A stretch of 64,000 bases of DNA from PALSA-693 sp963780345. Its GTDB lineage: Bacteria; Actinomycetota; Acidimicrobiia; Acidimicrobiales; Palsa-688. Every line of letters starts with the position of its first letter. Position 1 is the first letter of the stretch. This document shows, one piece after another, positions 1 to 8,469 of the stretch. The stretch spans positions 1,178,001-1,242,000 of the forward strand of contig CAWABU010000006.1 in assembly GCA_963780345.1 (NCBI GenBank). Reading direction: 5' to 3'. Under the pieces are notes generated by a model, which was not told where the DNA came from, searched no databases, and worked only from the letters and a program-made list of their open reading frames with translations. Both the position numbers and the translations under genes were made by a program.

Positions 1-526
1 GCTGGTTGCCGATGCCCCGGCTGCCCGAGTGCAGCACCACCCATACCCGGGACCGCTCGTCGACGCACAGCTCGAAGAAGTGGTTTCCCGAGCCCAGGGT
101 GCCGAACTGCTTGAGCACCTTGGTGGTGCGGTCACCGGCCAGGTCGGTGGCCGGCCGGTTGGCGGCCAGCCACCGCTCGGCGTTGCTGGCCACAGTGTCG
201 TGGCCCTTGCCCACGCCCGCCGGGATCGCTTTCTCGATGCGTGAGAGCAGCGGCTCCAGGTTGTCGGGCAGCTGGCTCTCGATGACGTCGAGCTCGGCGG
301 CGATCATGCCGCAGCCGATGTCAACGCCGACGGCGCTGGGGATGACCGCCCCGCTGGTCGGGATGACCGAGCCAACGGTGGCGCCGATACCGACATGGGC
401 GTCGGGCATGAGCGCCACATGGCCGTCCACGATGGTTAGGCGGGCGGTCTTCTGGGCCTGGCGGATGGTCCCCGGGTCGATGTCACTGGCCCAGGAGATC
501 AGTTTGTCGTTGATAGCGGTGGGCAT
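1..526 (-). CDS. rtcB: RtcB-family RNA ligase, 5' part (3' end outside window)
   Basis: RtcB joins RNA ends carrying 2',3'-cyclic or 3'-phosphate to 5'-OH, using Mn2+ and GTP, in RNA repair or tRNA processing. About 175 N-terminal residues are visible. Family signatures in order are MPDAHVGIG (about residue 40), VGVDIGCGM (metal-binding Asp-x-Gly-Cys-Gly, about residue 65) and HSGSRGIGNQ near the cut end. The ATG at 526 has a very strong ribosome binding site (AAGGAGGGGG, 4 bases upstream of the start). The frame is open to the window edge and the C-terminal half, with the guanylated His, lies outside. The family call is confident; whether it is the housekeeping copy or a paralogue cannot be told. 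Confidence 0.93.
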   Translation of the reverse strand, partial: MPTAINDKLISWASDIDPGTIRQAQKTARLTIVDGHVALMPDAHVGIGATVGSVIPTSGAVIPSAVGVDIGCGMIAAELDVIESQLPDNLEPLLSRIEKAIPAGVGKGHDTVASNAERWLAANRPATDLAGDRTTKVLKQFGTLGSGNHFFELCVDERSRVWVVLHSGSRGIGNQ

Positions 527-1126
527 GTCACCCCCTCCTTCGTCTCATAGTTGTGATTGCTGAACATCTTCCTGGATAGCGAACCCCAGCCGGCGGTTTT
601 GGAGACCGCGGCGCCACCTTCGTTCGAGCGCAAGGAACATGAGGTGGGAGCGCGCAGGTCGTTGGGCGCGCCCGTACAACGGTTGGTGGAGCTCAGAGGA
701 GGATCAGCGCCGAGTTACCGGCAGGTCGCGACGGGCCTGCCGGCATTGCCAGGTTCCCGTCGTGCCAACCAACGCTCATGATCTAGCGGTTGGCTATCTG
801 GGCACCCGAGCGCGCCATAGCTCAACGAGGATGACCCTCGGAGCGTTATGTAGGCGAAGAGCTTGCATGCCATAGGCAGACGATAATGAAGCATCCTCGG
901 TGCGATGTCAACGGAATATTTGTGGTCGTTGTCGGGCGAGTCTCCGTGATGGCAGTCAGACGTTCCAAAGCCATAGATCAGTCAACCTGAAACCGTCGGT
1001 CTCGACGGTGCTGGCTACGTCTGATGACCCGGGCGTTACTCAATAGGGCGCTGCCGGTTACGACGACGCTCGGCGCGCCCCTCGGCGTCCGTGAAGGCTC
1101 AACGTGACCCGCTTATGCGCAGGTCT
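527..1126. other. Intergenic stretch without a supported gene
   Basis: The 600 bases between the rtcB start and the SnoaL-like gene contain only short overlapping frames with no recognisable domain. The base composition is more mixed than in the flanking genes. The rtcB promoter should lie here, reading leftwards. I see no tRNA-like or repeat structure. Confidence 0.5.
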
Positions 1127-1474
1127 TCACGACCAGATGTATTCCTCGGCGATTGCGCCGTTGGTCCACCGGGCGACGGTCACCATCCGTCCGCCTCCCT
1201 CGAACTCGCCAACCACGCACGTCCACTCCCCTGATCCGAACTTGATCGGGTGCGAAGTGATCTGAGGCGGCGCGCCTCCCGCAGACTCCACGTAGTCCTT
1301 CATCGCGGCGATGTGCGCATCGATACCGTGAGTCACCGGTTGGCCCTTCCAATCGACGATCACGTCGTCGGTGTGGTGATGGGCGAACACACCCTGCCAG
1401 TCGGCGCTATTCCATCCGGTGAAATCGAGGTCGTCCATGCCTTGGAGGTTGGCGGAAACCTGGTCATCGTTCAC
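1127..1474 (-). CDS. SnoaL-like / NTF2-fold protein
   Basis: This 115-residue protein has the size and pattern of a single-domain NTF2-fold SnoaL-like protein. An N-terminal helical part (W-x-G-VFAHHHTDDV, with acidic residues at the pocket mouth) is followed by strands ending in a WTNGAIAEEYIW motif typical of the family's last strands. Such proteins act as small isomerases, hydrolases or binding proteins; the substrate is not readable. The start is a GTG at 1474 with AAAGG 8-9 bases upstream. It is convergent with nothing nearby and is flanked downstream by an empty stretch. Confidence 0.7.
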   Translation of the reverse strand: MNDDQVSANLQGMDDLDFTGWNSADWQGVFAHHHTDDVIVDWKGQPVTHGIDAHIAAMKDYVESAGGAPPQITSHPIKFGSGEWTCVVGEFEGGGRMVTVARWTNGAIAEEYIWS

Positions 1475-1584
1475 GGGGTCACCTTTCAGGAAGCAGCGGC
1501 GAGTGCTTGCCGTTTCTGTTCACGGACGTGGAGGGTTCGACGCCCGTTGTGTAGGGCGGAGGAGTCAGGAATGGCCGCGTCTCT

Positions 1585-1790
1585 GGCTTTGCACGACCGG
1601 ATCTTTCACAGGCTATCGAATCGCTGATGGCGGCGGCCCGTATGCGGTTGGGCACGAACGGGCCCAGACGGCCGCGTCCGGCCCTCCGCCCGACACCGCC
1701 ATCACCGAGATATGCGCGACACCCAGACGATCGGCCAACACCGCATCGTCGGCCCGGTCCACAACCGCTGACCTCTGTGAGAACGGGTGC
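1585..1790 (-). pseudogene. Alpha/beta hydrolase fragment
   Basis: On the minus strand a short stretch reads DDAVLADRLGVAHISVMAVSGGGP, the nucleophile-elbow region (G-x-S-x-G) of a classical alpha/beta hydrolase. A shift of frame then gives PNRIRAAAISDSIA, which matches the segment that normally follows. Both ends are missing, so it cannot make an enzyme. It lies just upstream of an intact-looking esterase on the other strand but belongs to a different hydrolase subfamily. Confidence 0.5.
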
Positions 1791-1905
1791 AAGTCGGATT
1801 TCCGGACGCGCTGATCCGACCAATGGCAAGTTGGCGCGCTCGATGTCTCCACCTAAACGCGCCTTCGTTTAGGATGGGCGGGTCGCTCGAGAACTGGACG
1901 TGACC

Positions 1906-2840
1906 ATGCCCCTCGACCCTCAAGCCCAAGCGTTCCTGGCCCAGGCGGCCGAGGCCGGCGCGCCGCCGACCGAGCAGATGACGCCGGCCGACGCCCGAAT
2001 CGCCGCGCTGGCGTACGGCACCCTCGGCGGCGAGCCGGAGGAGGTCTCCGAGCTCGGACACCGGTTCATTCCCGGCCCCACCGCCGATCTCCCGGTGCGC
2101 ATCTACCGGCCGGCCGGCGCCGGTCCCGAACCGTTGCCTGCCCTGGTGTACTTCCACGGCAGCGGCTGGGTCATCATCAACATCGAGGTCTGCGACACCA
2201 CGAGTCGGGCGATGGCCAACCGGACCGGCTGCGTGGTGGTGGCGGTCAACTATCAGAAGGCGCCGGAGCACAAGTTCCCGATCCCCTTCGACGACTGCTA
2301 CGCCGCCACCTCTTGGGTCTTTGACCACGCCGCCGAGCTCGGAGTCGACCCGGCCCGCATCGGCCTGGTCGGCGACAGCGCCGGCGGCAACCTGGTCGCG
2401 GCCGTCGCCCTCAAGGCCCGCGACGTCGGCGGTCCGCCGATCGCCTATCAGGTGCTGATCTACCCGGCGCTCCAGTACGGCTGGGACACGCCGTCAGCGC
2501 TGGCCAACGCCGAGGGCTACGGGCTGCAGCGGGCGAGCATGGAGTGGTTCTGGAACCATTACGTGAGAAGCCCCACCGACGGCCTACACCCGTACTGTTC
2601 GCCGTTGCTGGCGCCACTACACTCCGGGCTCCCGCCGGCGTTCATCGTCACCGCCGAGTTCGACCCCTTGCGCGACGACGGGTCCATGTATGCCGAAAAA
2701 CTCGAGGCCGCGGGCGTCCCGGTGCACCTCCACAACTATGAGGGCATGATCCATGGCTTCTTCTGGATGTCGGGATCATGGACCAGGGACAGGCGTTGCT
2801 CGACGAAGTCGGCAAGGAGGTCCGCGCCGCGCTCGGTTGA
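1906..2840 (+). CDS. HSL-type alpha/beta hydrolase (esterase), frameshift near the 3' end
   Basis: This is an alpha/beta hydrolase fold-3 esterase of the hormone-sensitive-lipase family, about 311 residues if repaired. Visible landmarks are the oxyanion motif HGSGW (residues 84-88; the family usually has HGGGW/F), the nucleophile in GDSAGGN (Ser158), the acid in the EFDPLRDDG segment and the catalytic His in the YEGMIHGF segment. Directly after FFWMSG the open frame becomes unlike any hydrolase and runs on to 3099. The +1 frame from about 2773 gives the expected helix (IMDQGQALLDEVGKEV) and a stop at 2838-2840. One base therefore appears to be missing near 2770. The ATG at 1906 is preferred over the GTG at 1900 by homology; no strong ribosome binding site is seen. 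Confidence 0.85.
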
Positions 2841-3572
2841 CCACTCGGCGGTCTGTTCACCTCCGCCCTCGATGCCGAGGGCGGTGTGCCGGCCCTTCGA
2901 CGGTCGTCGGCGCGCGGGCGGTGGCGCGCCAAACGGGGCGCGGAGCTTTGGGCACCGATCTGTCCCAACGCCTCGCACGCAGGCGCTGGCCGCCACGGCG
3001 ACCCCCGCCGCGTGCCCCTCTCCCCAAGCTCCACGATCCCCGCTTCCTCGAGCGCAGCCCGGAGCCGGTCTCTCTGGGAGTAAGGCACCTCGCGCATGAG
3101 GTCGATGGTCACCAGCGCAGCTACGGGACCATGGGCGGCATCCATGCGCAACAAGGCCGGACGGAGCTCCTCGGCCAGGCGTCAGTGCGGCTGGGTAAGT
3201 GCCGATGAAACCTTGACCCTTGCGCCCGGACCGAACCCAATTGACTTCGACCTGTTGAGCGATCCCCCCATCCAGCTACGTCACCAGCGACCGTGCACCG
3301 ACTCCTCACCGCTTGCGGGTGCAGGAATACTCGTTTTCCGTCGGTCCAGACCGATCGCCTTGGGCCCCCGGGGATCGACGCCGACAATCCATCCTGCTGA
3401 ACTCCGGATCATGCGGCCCCCTCGGGCTGCGACTCGTGCCATTCGATTCCGACTTCGACGTCTGCCCGGTAGCGATGGATCAGGTCGCTACGGGCACGCA
3501 ATGCATGAGTCGGGCGCGCCGTCTGGGCGTCATCAGCCCGACCGCCGGTTCTTCTGCTGGGAGCTGTCTCCT
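2841..3572. other. Gene-poor stretch with one unassigned protein-like fragment
   Basis: No complete gene is recognised. On the minus strand, about 3185 to 3010, a frame of about 60 residues (containing DAAHGPVAALVTIDLMREVP and an Arg/Glu-rich helix) has protein-like composition but no start and no domain I can name. The rest of the stretch looks non-coding. Confidence 0.4.
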
Positions 3573-4070
3573 TTAGGCGGCGACGCCGGCGAGAAGGGCA
3601 TCGATCTGGCCCATGCAGGCCTTCATGCCTTCCGCTACGCCCGTGGCGATCGCTTGCTCCATCCCTTCGAGCGAGTGGAAATGGGTGGTGAGGATCATGC
3701 GGGTGTTGTCGCCCGCCGCTTGGATGTCGATCTCCATACGAGTCATGGAGTTGCCGTCGCTGGGCGTTCCGTCATCTTCGACGATGGCGTCTTCGACCAC
3801 GAGCCTGGTCGGGACGTCGACCTCGACCACATTCCAGGTGCCGTCGAACCTGTCGCCGTCGTCGGGTCCGGACATGAAGTAGGTGATCGTGCCGCCTGGC
3901 GTGAGGTCGTGATGTTCGAAGGTGGCCGGGAACCCTGGCGGACCCCACCACCGCTCGAGTAGGCGGGGGTCGGCCCATAGCTGCCACACCCTGGTGATGG
4001 ACGCCTTGAACTCCGCGGTGATGACCATTGTCTTGGCCTCTGGGTTCTTGTCGACATTCAAAACCGTCAT
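3573..4070 (-). CDS. SRPBCC/AHSA1-family protein, second gene of ArsR operon
   Basis: This 165-residue protein has the START/Bet v1-like fold of the AHSA1 family. An N-terminal strand is followed by the diagnostic helix containing ITRVWQLWADPRLLERWWGP, a PGG turn, central strands (TFEHHDLTPGGTITYFM) and a long C-terminal helix after TTHFHSLEGMEQA. The ATG at 4070 overlaps the stop of the ArsR gene (ATGA) and has AAGGAA upstream, so translation is coupled. The ArsR-SRPBCC pair is a widespread actinobacterial arrangement of unknown ligand. I infer that the regulator senses a small hydrophobic molecule bound by the SRPBCC protein. Confidence 0.9.
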   Translation of the reverse strand: MTVLNVDKNPEAKTMVITAEFKASITRVWQLWADPRLLERWWGPPGFPATFEHHDLTPGGTITYFMSGPDDGDRFDGTWNVVEVDVPTRLVVEDAIVEDDGTPSDGNSMTRMEIDIQAAGDNTRMILTTHFHSLEGMEQAIATGVAEGMKACMGQIDALLAGVAA

Positions 4071-4420
4071 TCGGGTTCCTTTCCGCTGGTTTCGTTGAGG
4101 ACGTCTTCGAAGCATTCGAGGCGGGCTCGCCACAAGGATTCGAGTTCATCGAGAAGTTCGTGGGCGCGGCGAAGTTGGTTGACCTGGCCCCGCACGAGTT
4201 GTTCCCGTCCGCTCCGATGCTTCGAGACCAGACCGGCGTCGATCAGGATCTCGACGTGCTTCTGCACCGCGGTGAGGCTGATCGGATACAGCCGGCCGAG
4301 CTCGCTGACGGAGCGTTCACGGTCGAGCGTCAGCGTGACGATGTCGCGCCGTGTGGCATCGCAGAGCGCGAAAAACAACCGGTCGGTCTGTTTCTTACGC
4401 TCCCGAGAACCTACAACCAT
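4067..4420 (-). CDS. ArsR-family winged-helix repressor
   Basis: This 117-residue winged-helix regulator contains LCDATRRDIVTLTL, the typical ArsR first helix, followed by the HTH segment SVSELGRLYPISLTAVQKHVEILIDAGLV and a basic wing (SKHRSGRE). No cysteine metal site (CxC) is present, so it belongs to the non-metal ArsR subfamily usually found with SRPBCC partners. The start codon lies inside a 26-base palindrome and only 8 bases after a good -10 box, so the mRNA is probably leaderless and self-repressed. It ends overlapping the SRPBCC start. Confidence 0.92.
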   Translation of the reverse strand: MVVGSRERKKQTDRLFFALCDATRRDIVTLTLDRERSVSELGRLYPISLTAVQKHVEILIDAGLVSKHRSGREQLVRGQVNQLRRAHELLDELESLWRARLECFEDVLNETSGKEPE

Positions 4421-4457
4421 TTGGTTGTAGGTTATGCCTCCCCGCCGACGATGTCAA
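4408..4457 (-). promoter_or_regulatory. ArsR promoter and 12+12 bp palindromic operator over the start codon
   Basis: On the minus strand TTGACA (4457-4452), a 17-base spacer and TAACCT (4434-4429) form a sigma70-like promoter. A perfect inverted repeat, AACCTACAACCA-TT-TGGTTGTAGGTT (4408-4433), covers the -10 box, the expected transcription start and the ATG of the ArsR gene. A repressor bound there would block RNA polymerase directly. The symmetry is seen in the sequence; binding of this ArsR is inferred. Confidence 0.8.
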
Positions 4458-4539
4458 GCTGCGCCGGGCGAGTCCTCGGGCCCCTTGTCAGCGGCGGCGG
4501 ACCGCGCCGAAGCCGAGTTGGCGTCGAGTTGGCGACGCC

Positions 4540-4625
4540 CTTCTTGGGCTCTGTGAGCCGATAGCTGTCGGTCACGAGTTCGGCGATCTCATCCCTGTCC
4601 GTCCAGATCTCGATCCGCACGGCGA
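4540..4625 (-). pseudogene. Possible MmcQ/YjbR-type fragment
   Basis: A short minus-strand stretch reads AELVTDSYRLTEPKKGVAN. This resembles the C-terminal helix of MmcQ/YjbR-family proteins (SYR-L-x-PKK-x-VA). Nothing upstream continues the domain and the frame then runs out of homology. It is offered as a remnant only; the match is short. Confidence 0.3.
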
Positions 4626-4694
4626 CCTGCAGGACGGAGTCAGCAGCGACCGCCTCGTGCGCAAGGCGAGCTCCGTTTGGGCCACTGGGTGGAA

Positions 4695-5219
4695 CTAGCC
4701 GCTAACCGAGTTCGTTGTCGGCGAAGGCAGCGTCCCGTGTTCGACGATGTGGTCATATATGGCTTCGAGCGCCTGGCTCAGTGGGGCGACCAGCTCCTTG
4801 GGCAGGCCGCCGAAGAAGAGATGCCGAACCAGGTCGACGTGGCCAGGGGCGGCTTCGACGATGGCCCGCTGCCCTTCGGGAGTCAACCTGACCTCGGTCC
4901 CCCGCCGATCGGAGGCAGCCACGTCGCAGTGGACCAGACCGCGGCTTTGCATTCGCTTGGCATGATGAGATACCCGGCTCCGCTCCCACCCGATCTGGGC
5001 TGCCAGGGCGCTTACCTGCAGGCATCCGCCGGGTACTCCACTCAGGGCGTTGAGGACGTCATAGTCAGCAAGCGACAACTCACTGTCTGCTTGCAGCTGG
5101 CGGTTCATCTCGTACCCGAGCCGTTGCTGAACCCCCATGAAGGCGAGCCAGGTACGCAGTTGGCCGCGAGTCAGCCAAACGTCAGACCCAGCTTGGTCTT
5201 GTCTACCCTTACGTGACAC
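4695..5219 (-). CDS. MarR-family transcriptional regulator
   Basis: This MarR-type winged helix protein is about 174 residues from the GTG at 5219. Helix 1 contains WLTRGQLRTWLAF, then comes the HTH segment CLQVSALAAQIGWERSRVSHHAKRMQ, and the wing DRRGTEVRLTPEGQ with the DRR-x5-LT signature. It is divergent from the oxidoreductase-MFS-isochorismatase operon and most likely represses it and itself. The start was chosen because the -10-like TACAAT (5232-5227) ends 7 bases before the GTG, implying a leaderless mRNA. The GTG also sits inside one of three matching 12-bp operators. An upstream ATG at 5264 is in frame but lies before the promoter. Confidence 0.88.
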   Translation of the reverse strand: MSRKGRQDQAGSDVWLTRGQLRTWLAFMGVQQRLGYEMNRQLQADSELSLADYDVLNALSGVPGGCLQVSALAAQIGWERSRVSHHAKRMQSRGLVHCDVAASDRRGTEVRLTPEGQRAIVEAAPGHVDLVRHLFFGGLPKELVAPLSQALEAIYDHIVEHGTLPSPTTNSVSG

Positions 5220-5224
5220 ATCAC
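5213..5224. promoter_or_regulatory. MarR operator copy 1 (GTGACACATCAC)
   Basis: This imperfect palindrome with GTGA/TCAC arms sits on the start codon of the MarR gene. It matches the two copies in front of the oxidoreductase gene (consensus GTGAYANRTCAC). Its position right after a TACAAT -10 box suggests autorepression. Recognition by the MarR protein is inferred from the matching copies on both sides of the divergent region. Confidence 0.72.
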
Positions 5225-5402
5225 AGATTGTAGACGCTAACGGGGGGCATCGGTGATCACCCACGATTGTTCGCGGCCCTGGCTCCTGGGAACTGTCGGG
5301 TCTTCATGGTCCACCATGGAACGGTCGAGTCGACCACGCCCGCATCACCTTTCGGAGTCGAGACAAGCCGACGGCCCTTATCCAGTAGGGGGAAGGTGAC
5401 TC

Positions 5403-5445
5403 TTGACATTAGGTGATAGATCACGTAAACTGCGTGACACGTCAC
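5403..5445 (+). promoter_or_regulatory. Promoter with two MarR-type operators
   Basis: TTGACA (5403-5408), a 17-base spacer and TAAACT (5426-5431) make a near-consensus sigma70 promoter. The palindrome GTGATAGATCAC (5413-5424) fills the spacer and GTGACACGTCAC (5434-5445) covers the likely transcription start. The two start points are 21 bases apart, about two helical turns, so both would face the same side of DNA. A dimer on either site would occlude polymerase. The leader to the ATG at 5527 is about 85 bases. Confidence 0.8.
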
Positions 5446-5526
5446 TTAACGGGTGATGTGAGCCGATCGACCGGCCTGTCGAAGTCACTGCCGAAACCCG
5501 TCCACGCCCCGGAGGAGCGATCGTCC

Positions 5527-6459
5527 ATGCCCAAAGCTGCCATCCTCACCAAGTACGGAACCCCAGATGTCCTGGTCTGGAGCGACGTACCCCTGCCCGA
5601 GCCAGGCCCCGGCCAAGTGCGCATCCGCATCAAGGCCGCCGGGGTCAGTCCCACCGATCTAAAGCTTCGCCGTGGCGACCTCAAAGCCGCCTTCCCACTT
5701 CCCCCCGAAGCAGTCCTCGGGTTCGAGGCATCCGGTGTCGTCGACGCCCTCGGTCCGTCGGTCTCGGGTGTCAAAGAAGGAGACGAAGTCGCCAGCCTCC
5801 TGTCGGGACTCGGGGGCTACGCCGAGTACGCGCTCGCCTCCTCGTGGACCCTAAAGCCTCCCAACGTCAGTTGGAGCGATGCCGCCGCCCTACCGGCGTC
5901 AGCAGAAGCCGCCGTCGGCATCTTGAAGCAGCTCGGGATTTCACCGGGCGAGACACTCCTCATTCTCGGCGCGGCCGGCTCGGTCGGAATGATCGCCACC
6001 CAGCTCGCCGTCTCCCGGGGCGTCAAAGTCATCGGCGCCGCGTCGCCACGGGACCACGATCTTGTACGCGACCTCGGAGCCGTCCCGGTCCCCTATGGCG
6101 CTGGCCTCGCCGATCGGGTGCGGGACCACGTCCCGTCGGTGGACGCCGTGCTGGACGCGGCCGGAAAAGGCGAGCTCCCCGATGCCATCACCGTCGCCAA
6201 TGGCCCCGCCAGGGTGATGACCCTCGCCGATGAGCATGCGACCGAACTCGGCGTTCGCCTTTCCGCCCCGACGCCCGATCGGGCACCAGAAGCTGTCGAT
6301 ATCAGCATGCAACTCCTCGCCGCCGGCGAACTGCGCCTGCGATCACAGCAGTCCCTACCGATGTCTTCGGCAGCCGAAGCGCACCGGCTATTGGAGAAAG
6401 GAGAGACTCACCAAAAGCTCCTTCTCACCACTAACGCAGAATCCGCGGTCGCGACATGA
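5527..6459 (+). CDS. Zinc-free MDR oxidoreductase (quinone-oxidoreductase type)
   Basis: This 310-residue member of the medium-chain dehydrogenase/reductase superfamily is of the NADP-dependent quinone oxidoreductase type. The N-terminal GroES-like domain shows PGPGQVRIRIKAAGVSPTDLK, a variant lacking zinc-ligand Cys/His. The Rossmann motif GAAGSVG follows at about residue 150. The start ATG has GGAGGAG about 10 bases upstream. Its stop overlaps the next gene (ATGA), so it is co-translated with the MFS transporter. With the MarR operators it is probably an inducible defence against an electrophile or quinone-like compound; that role is inferred from context. Confidence 0.9.
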   Translation: MPKAAILTKYGTPDVLVWSDVPLPEPGPGQVRIRIKAAGVSPTDLKLRRGDLKAAFPLPPEAVLGFEASGVVDALGPSVSGVKEGDEVASLLSGLGGYAEYALASSWTLKPPNVSWSDAAALPASAEAAVGILKQLGISPGETLLILGAAGSVGMIATQLAVSRGVKVIGAASPRDHDLVRDLGAVPVPYGAGLADRVRDHVPSVDAVLDAAGKGELPDAITVANGPARVMTLADEHATELGVRLSAPTPDRAPEAVDISMQLLAAGELRLRSQQSLPMSSAAEAHRLLEKGETHQKLLLTTNAESAVAT

Positions 6460-7775
6460 CGACAATACCTTCCACGCAGTCAGTGAACGGTCCAGAGCCA
6501 GGCCATTCCGTCGGTAGTCGACGACATCGACGCGGATTCTGGGTAGTGGCGTTCGCGTTTCTGGCGGTGATGGCGTTGGGGACCGTGCCCAGTCCGCTCT
6601 ACGGCTTGTACCGCCAGCGCGACCACTTCTCGCTGTTTATGGTTACCGTCACGTTCGCGGTGTACGCGGTCGGCGTTATTGTCGCGCTGCTTCTCGCCGG
6701 GCACCTCTCGGATCTCTACGGGCGGCGGCGGCTACTGCTCCCGGCGGTCGGTATCTCGATCGTCAGCGCGATCGTCTTCGTGGCCTGGAAGAGCCTCGCG
6801 GGCCTCCTGGTCGCCCGGTTCATCAACGGGATCTTGATCGGGATCGTCGCGTCGACCGCGACCGCGTTCCTCGCCGAGCTGCACGCCATTGCTCGCCCGG
6901 GCGCGACCGCGGGAAGAGCGCAACTCACGGCCTCGGCCGTCAACGTAGGAGGGCTGGCGGTGGGCGCGCTCGTGGCGGGGCTCCTCGCCCAGTGGGTCGC
7001 CCACCCGCTGACAGTGCCCTACCTGGTGTTCCTGGCGGCCCTGGTCATTGGTGCGGTCGGCGTCGCCCTCGTCCCGGAGACGCACCAGGCCCCGAGGCCA
7101 CTCCCGCCCTACCGCCCGCAGACTCTGTCCATACCGCCGGCGGAACGGGGCCGCTATTTTGCCGCGGCTCTGAGCACGTTCGTGGCCTTCGCCTCGAACG
7201 GTCTGTTCGCCGGACTTGCGGGGCTGTTCCTGGCCGCCACGCTGCACCATCCATCTCTGGGGCTGGCGGGCACCGTCGTAGCCAGCATGTTCGGGGCGGC
7301 CGTGGCCGCGCAGTTTTTGACCGCAGGTTGGTCGGTCACCCGTGACCTGCAGGCCGGGATGGGCGCGATGCTCATCGGAATCGGGCTGGCGGTGCTGGCG
7401 GTATGGTTGCCCACGCCGTCGCTCGCGCCGTTTATCGCCGGCGGCGTCGTGATCGGCGCGGGCTCAGGCGCGATCTTCAAGGGCGCGGTCGGAACGATCA
7501 TGAGCATCTCGCCGGCCGACCGCATCGCAGAGTCCTTGACCGGAGTGTTCCTGGCCGCATACGTGGGTATCTCGTTGCCTGTCGTGGGCGCAGGGATAAC
7601 CCTCGCACGCCACGTCACCCCGAAGGTCACGATCCTGGGCTTCGGGATCGCCGTGACGGTCGGTATCGCGGCAGCCGCGATCAAGCTCCTGACGCCGGCG
7701 ACGACGCCCGCACCGGTCCGGCCGACCCCTGCCACGGGCGTCGAGGACGCCCCCGGTGCCGCGCGGCACAGCTGA
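6456..7775 (+). CDS. MFS efflux-type transporter
   Basis: This 439-residue integral membrane protein has about 12 hydrophobic segments. After a basic N-terminal cytoplasmic tail, helix 1 begins near residue 28. The MFS signature between helices 2 and 3 is GHLSDLYGRRRLLL, a G-x3-D-x2-GRR pattern. The start overlaps the preceding stop by 4 bases. Placement between a MarR-controlled oxidoreductase and an isochorismatase-like hydrolase points to export of a compound modified by this operon rather than nutrient uptake. The substrate is unknown. Confidence 0.9.
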   Translation: MTTIPSTQSVNGPEPGHSVGSRRHRRGFWVVAFAFLAVMALGTVPSPLYGLYRQRDHFSLFMVTVTFAVYAVGVIVALLLAGHLSDLYGRRRLLLPAVGISIVSAIVFVAWKSLAGLLVARFINGILIGIVASTATAFLAELHAIARPGATAGRAQLTASAVNVGGLAVGALVAGLLAQWVAHPLTVPYLVFLAALVIGAVGVALVPETHQAPRPLPPYRPQTLSIPPAERGRYFAAALSTFVAFASNGLFAGLAGLFLAATLHHPSLGLAGTVVASMFGAAVAAQFLTAGWSVTRDLQAGMGAMLIGIGLAVLAVWLPTPSLAPFIAGGVVIGAGSGAIFKGAVGTIMSISPADRIAESLTGVFLAAYVGISLPVVGAGITLARHVTPKVTILGFGIAVTVGIAAAAIKLLTPATTPAPVRPTPATGVEDAPGAARHS

Positions 7776-7830
7776 ATCCCCCTGGTATCGGCTCAGCCCA
7801 CCCATCCACACCACAAACAAGGAGACACAA

Positions 7831-8469
7831 GTGTCAGACAACCCGAATCAGATCACGATCGACAACTCAGTCCTCATCCTCGTCGACGTCCAGCCGTGGG
7901 TCGCGTTCTCGGTCAAATCCATCGACGCCGGGTTACTCAGCAACAACCTGGCGGGCCTGGCGGCCAGCGCGAAAGCGCTCAACGTACCGATCGTCCTGAC
8001 CACGGTAGGAGCGGAAGGGGGAGCGCTCAAGGACCCGCCCATGAAGGCCCTCGCGGACGTCATCACCGACGTGAATCCAATCGATCGAGTGTCAACGAAC
8101 GCCTGGCCGGACATCCGCGAAACCGTTGAGGCAACAGGACGGCGGACGTTGCTCATCGCCGGACTGTGGACGGAGGTCTGCCTCGCCCAGACCGCGATCT
8201 CGGCCATGGCCGATGGCTACCGGGTCTTCTTTGTCAGCGACTGCTCGGGCGGAATGAGCACAGAGGCCCACGATGACGCCAAGCACCGCCTCCTCCAAGC
8301 CGGCGCCACGCCGATCAACTGGGTAGCAGTCATCTGCGAATGGACGCCCGACTTCACGACAGAGGACCGCCATCGTGTCAACCTGCCCGTGATGAGATAC
8401 GGATCCATGGCCGGTCTCGCCCTCGAATACCTAGTTGCTCAGCAGGACGTGGTTGCTCAGGCTGGGTAG
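7831..8469 (+). CDS. Isochorismatase-like cysteine hydrolase
   Basis: This 212-residue protein of the isochorismatase-like superfamily has the catalytic Asp in LILVDVQ (Asp19) and the nucleophile Cys in LWTEVCLAQTA (Cys117), both in expected places. The central basic residue region reads DRVSTNAW. Members hydrolyse amides or enol ethers, for example nicotinamide, N-carbamoyl compounds and isochorismate. The GTG at 7831 follows a clear AAGGAGA ribosome binding site. It is the third gene of the MarR-controlled operon, 55 bases after the MFS gene. Confidence 0.9.
   Translation: MSDNPNQITIDNSVLILVDVQPWVAFSVKSIDAGLLSNNLAGLAASAKALNVPIVLTTVGAEGGALKDPPMKALADVITDVNPIDRVSTNAWPDIRETVEATGRRTLLIAGLWTEVCLAQTAISAMADGYRVFFVSDCSGGMSTEAHDDAKHRLLQAGATPINWVAVICEWTPDFTTEDRHRVNLPVMRYGSMAGLALEYLVAQQDVVAQAG

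Noticed and set aside
6..563. Long plus-strand frame over the left edge
   Set aside because: It is antisense to the rtcB start; the minus strand carries all RtcB motifs and a strong ribosome binding site.
2841..3099. C-terminal extension of the esterase to 3099
   Set aside because: Composition is unlike protein and the family's final helix is encoded in the +1 frame with a natural stop at 2840.
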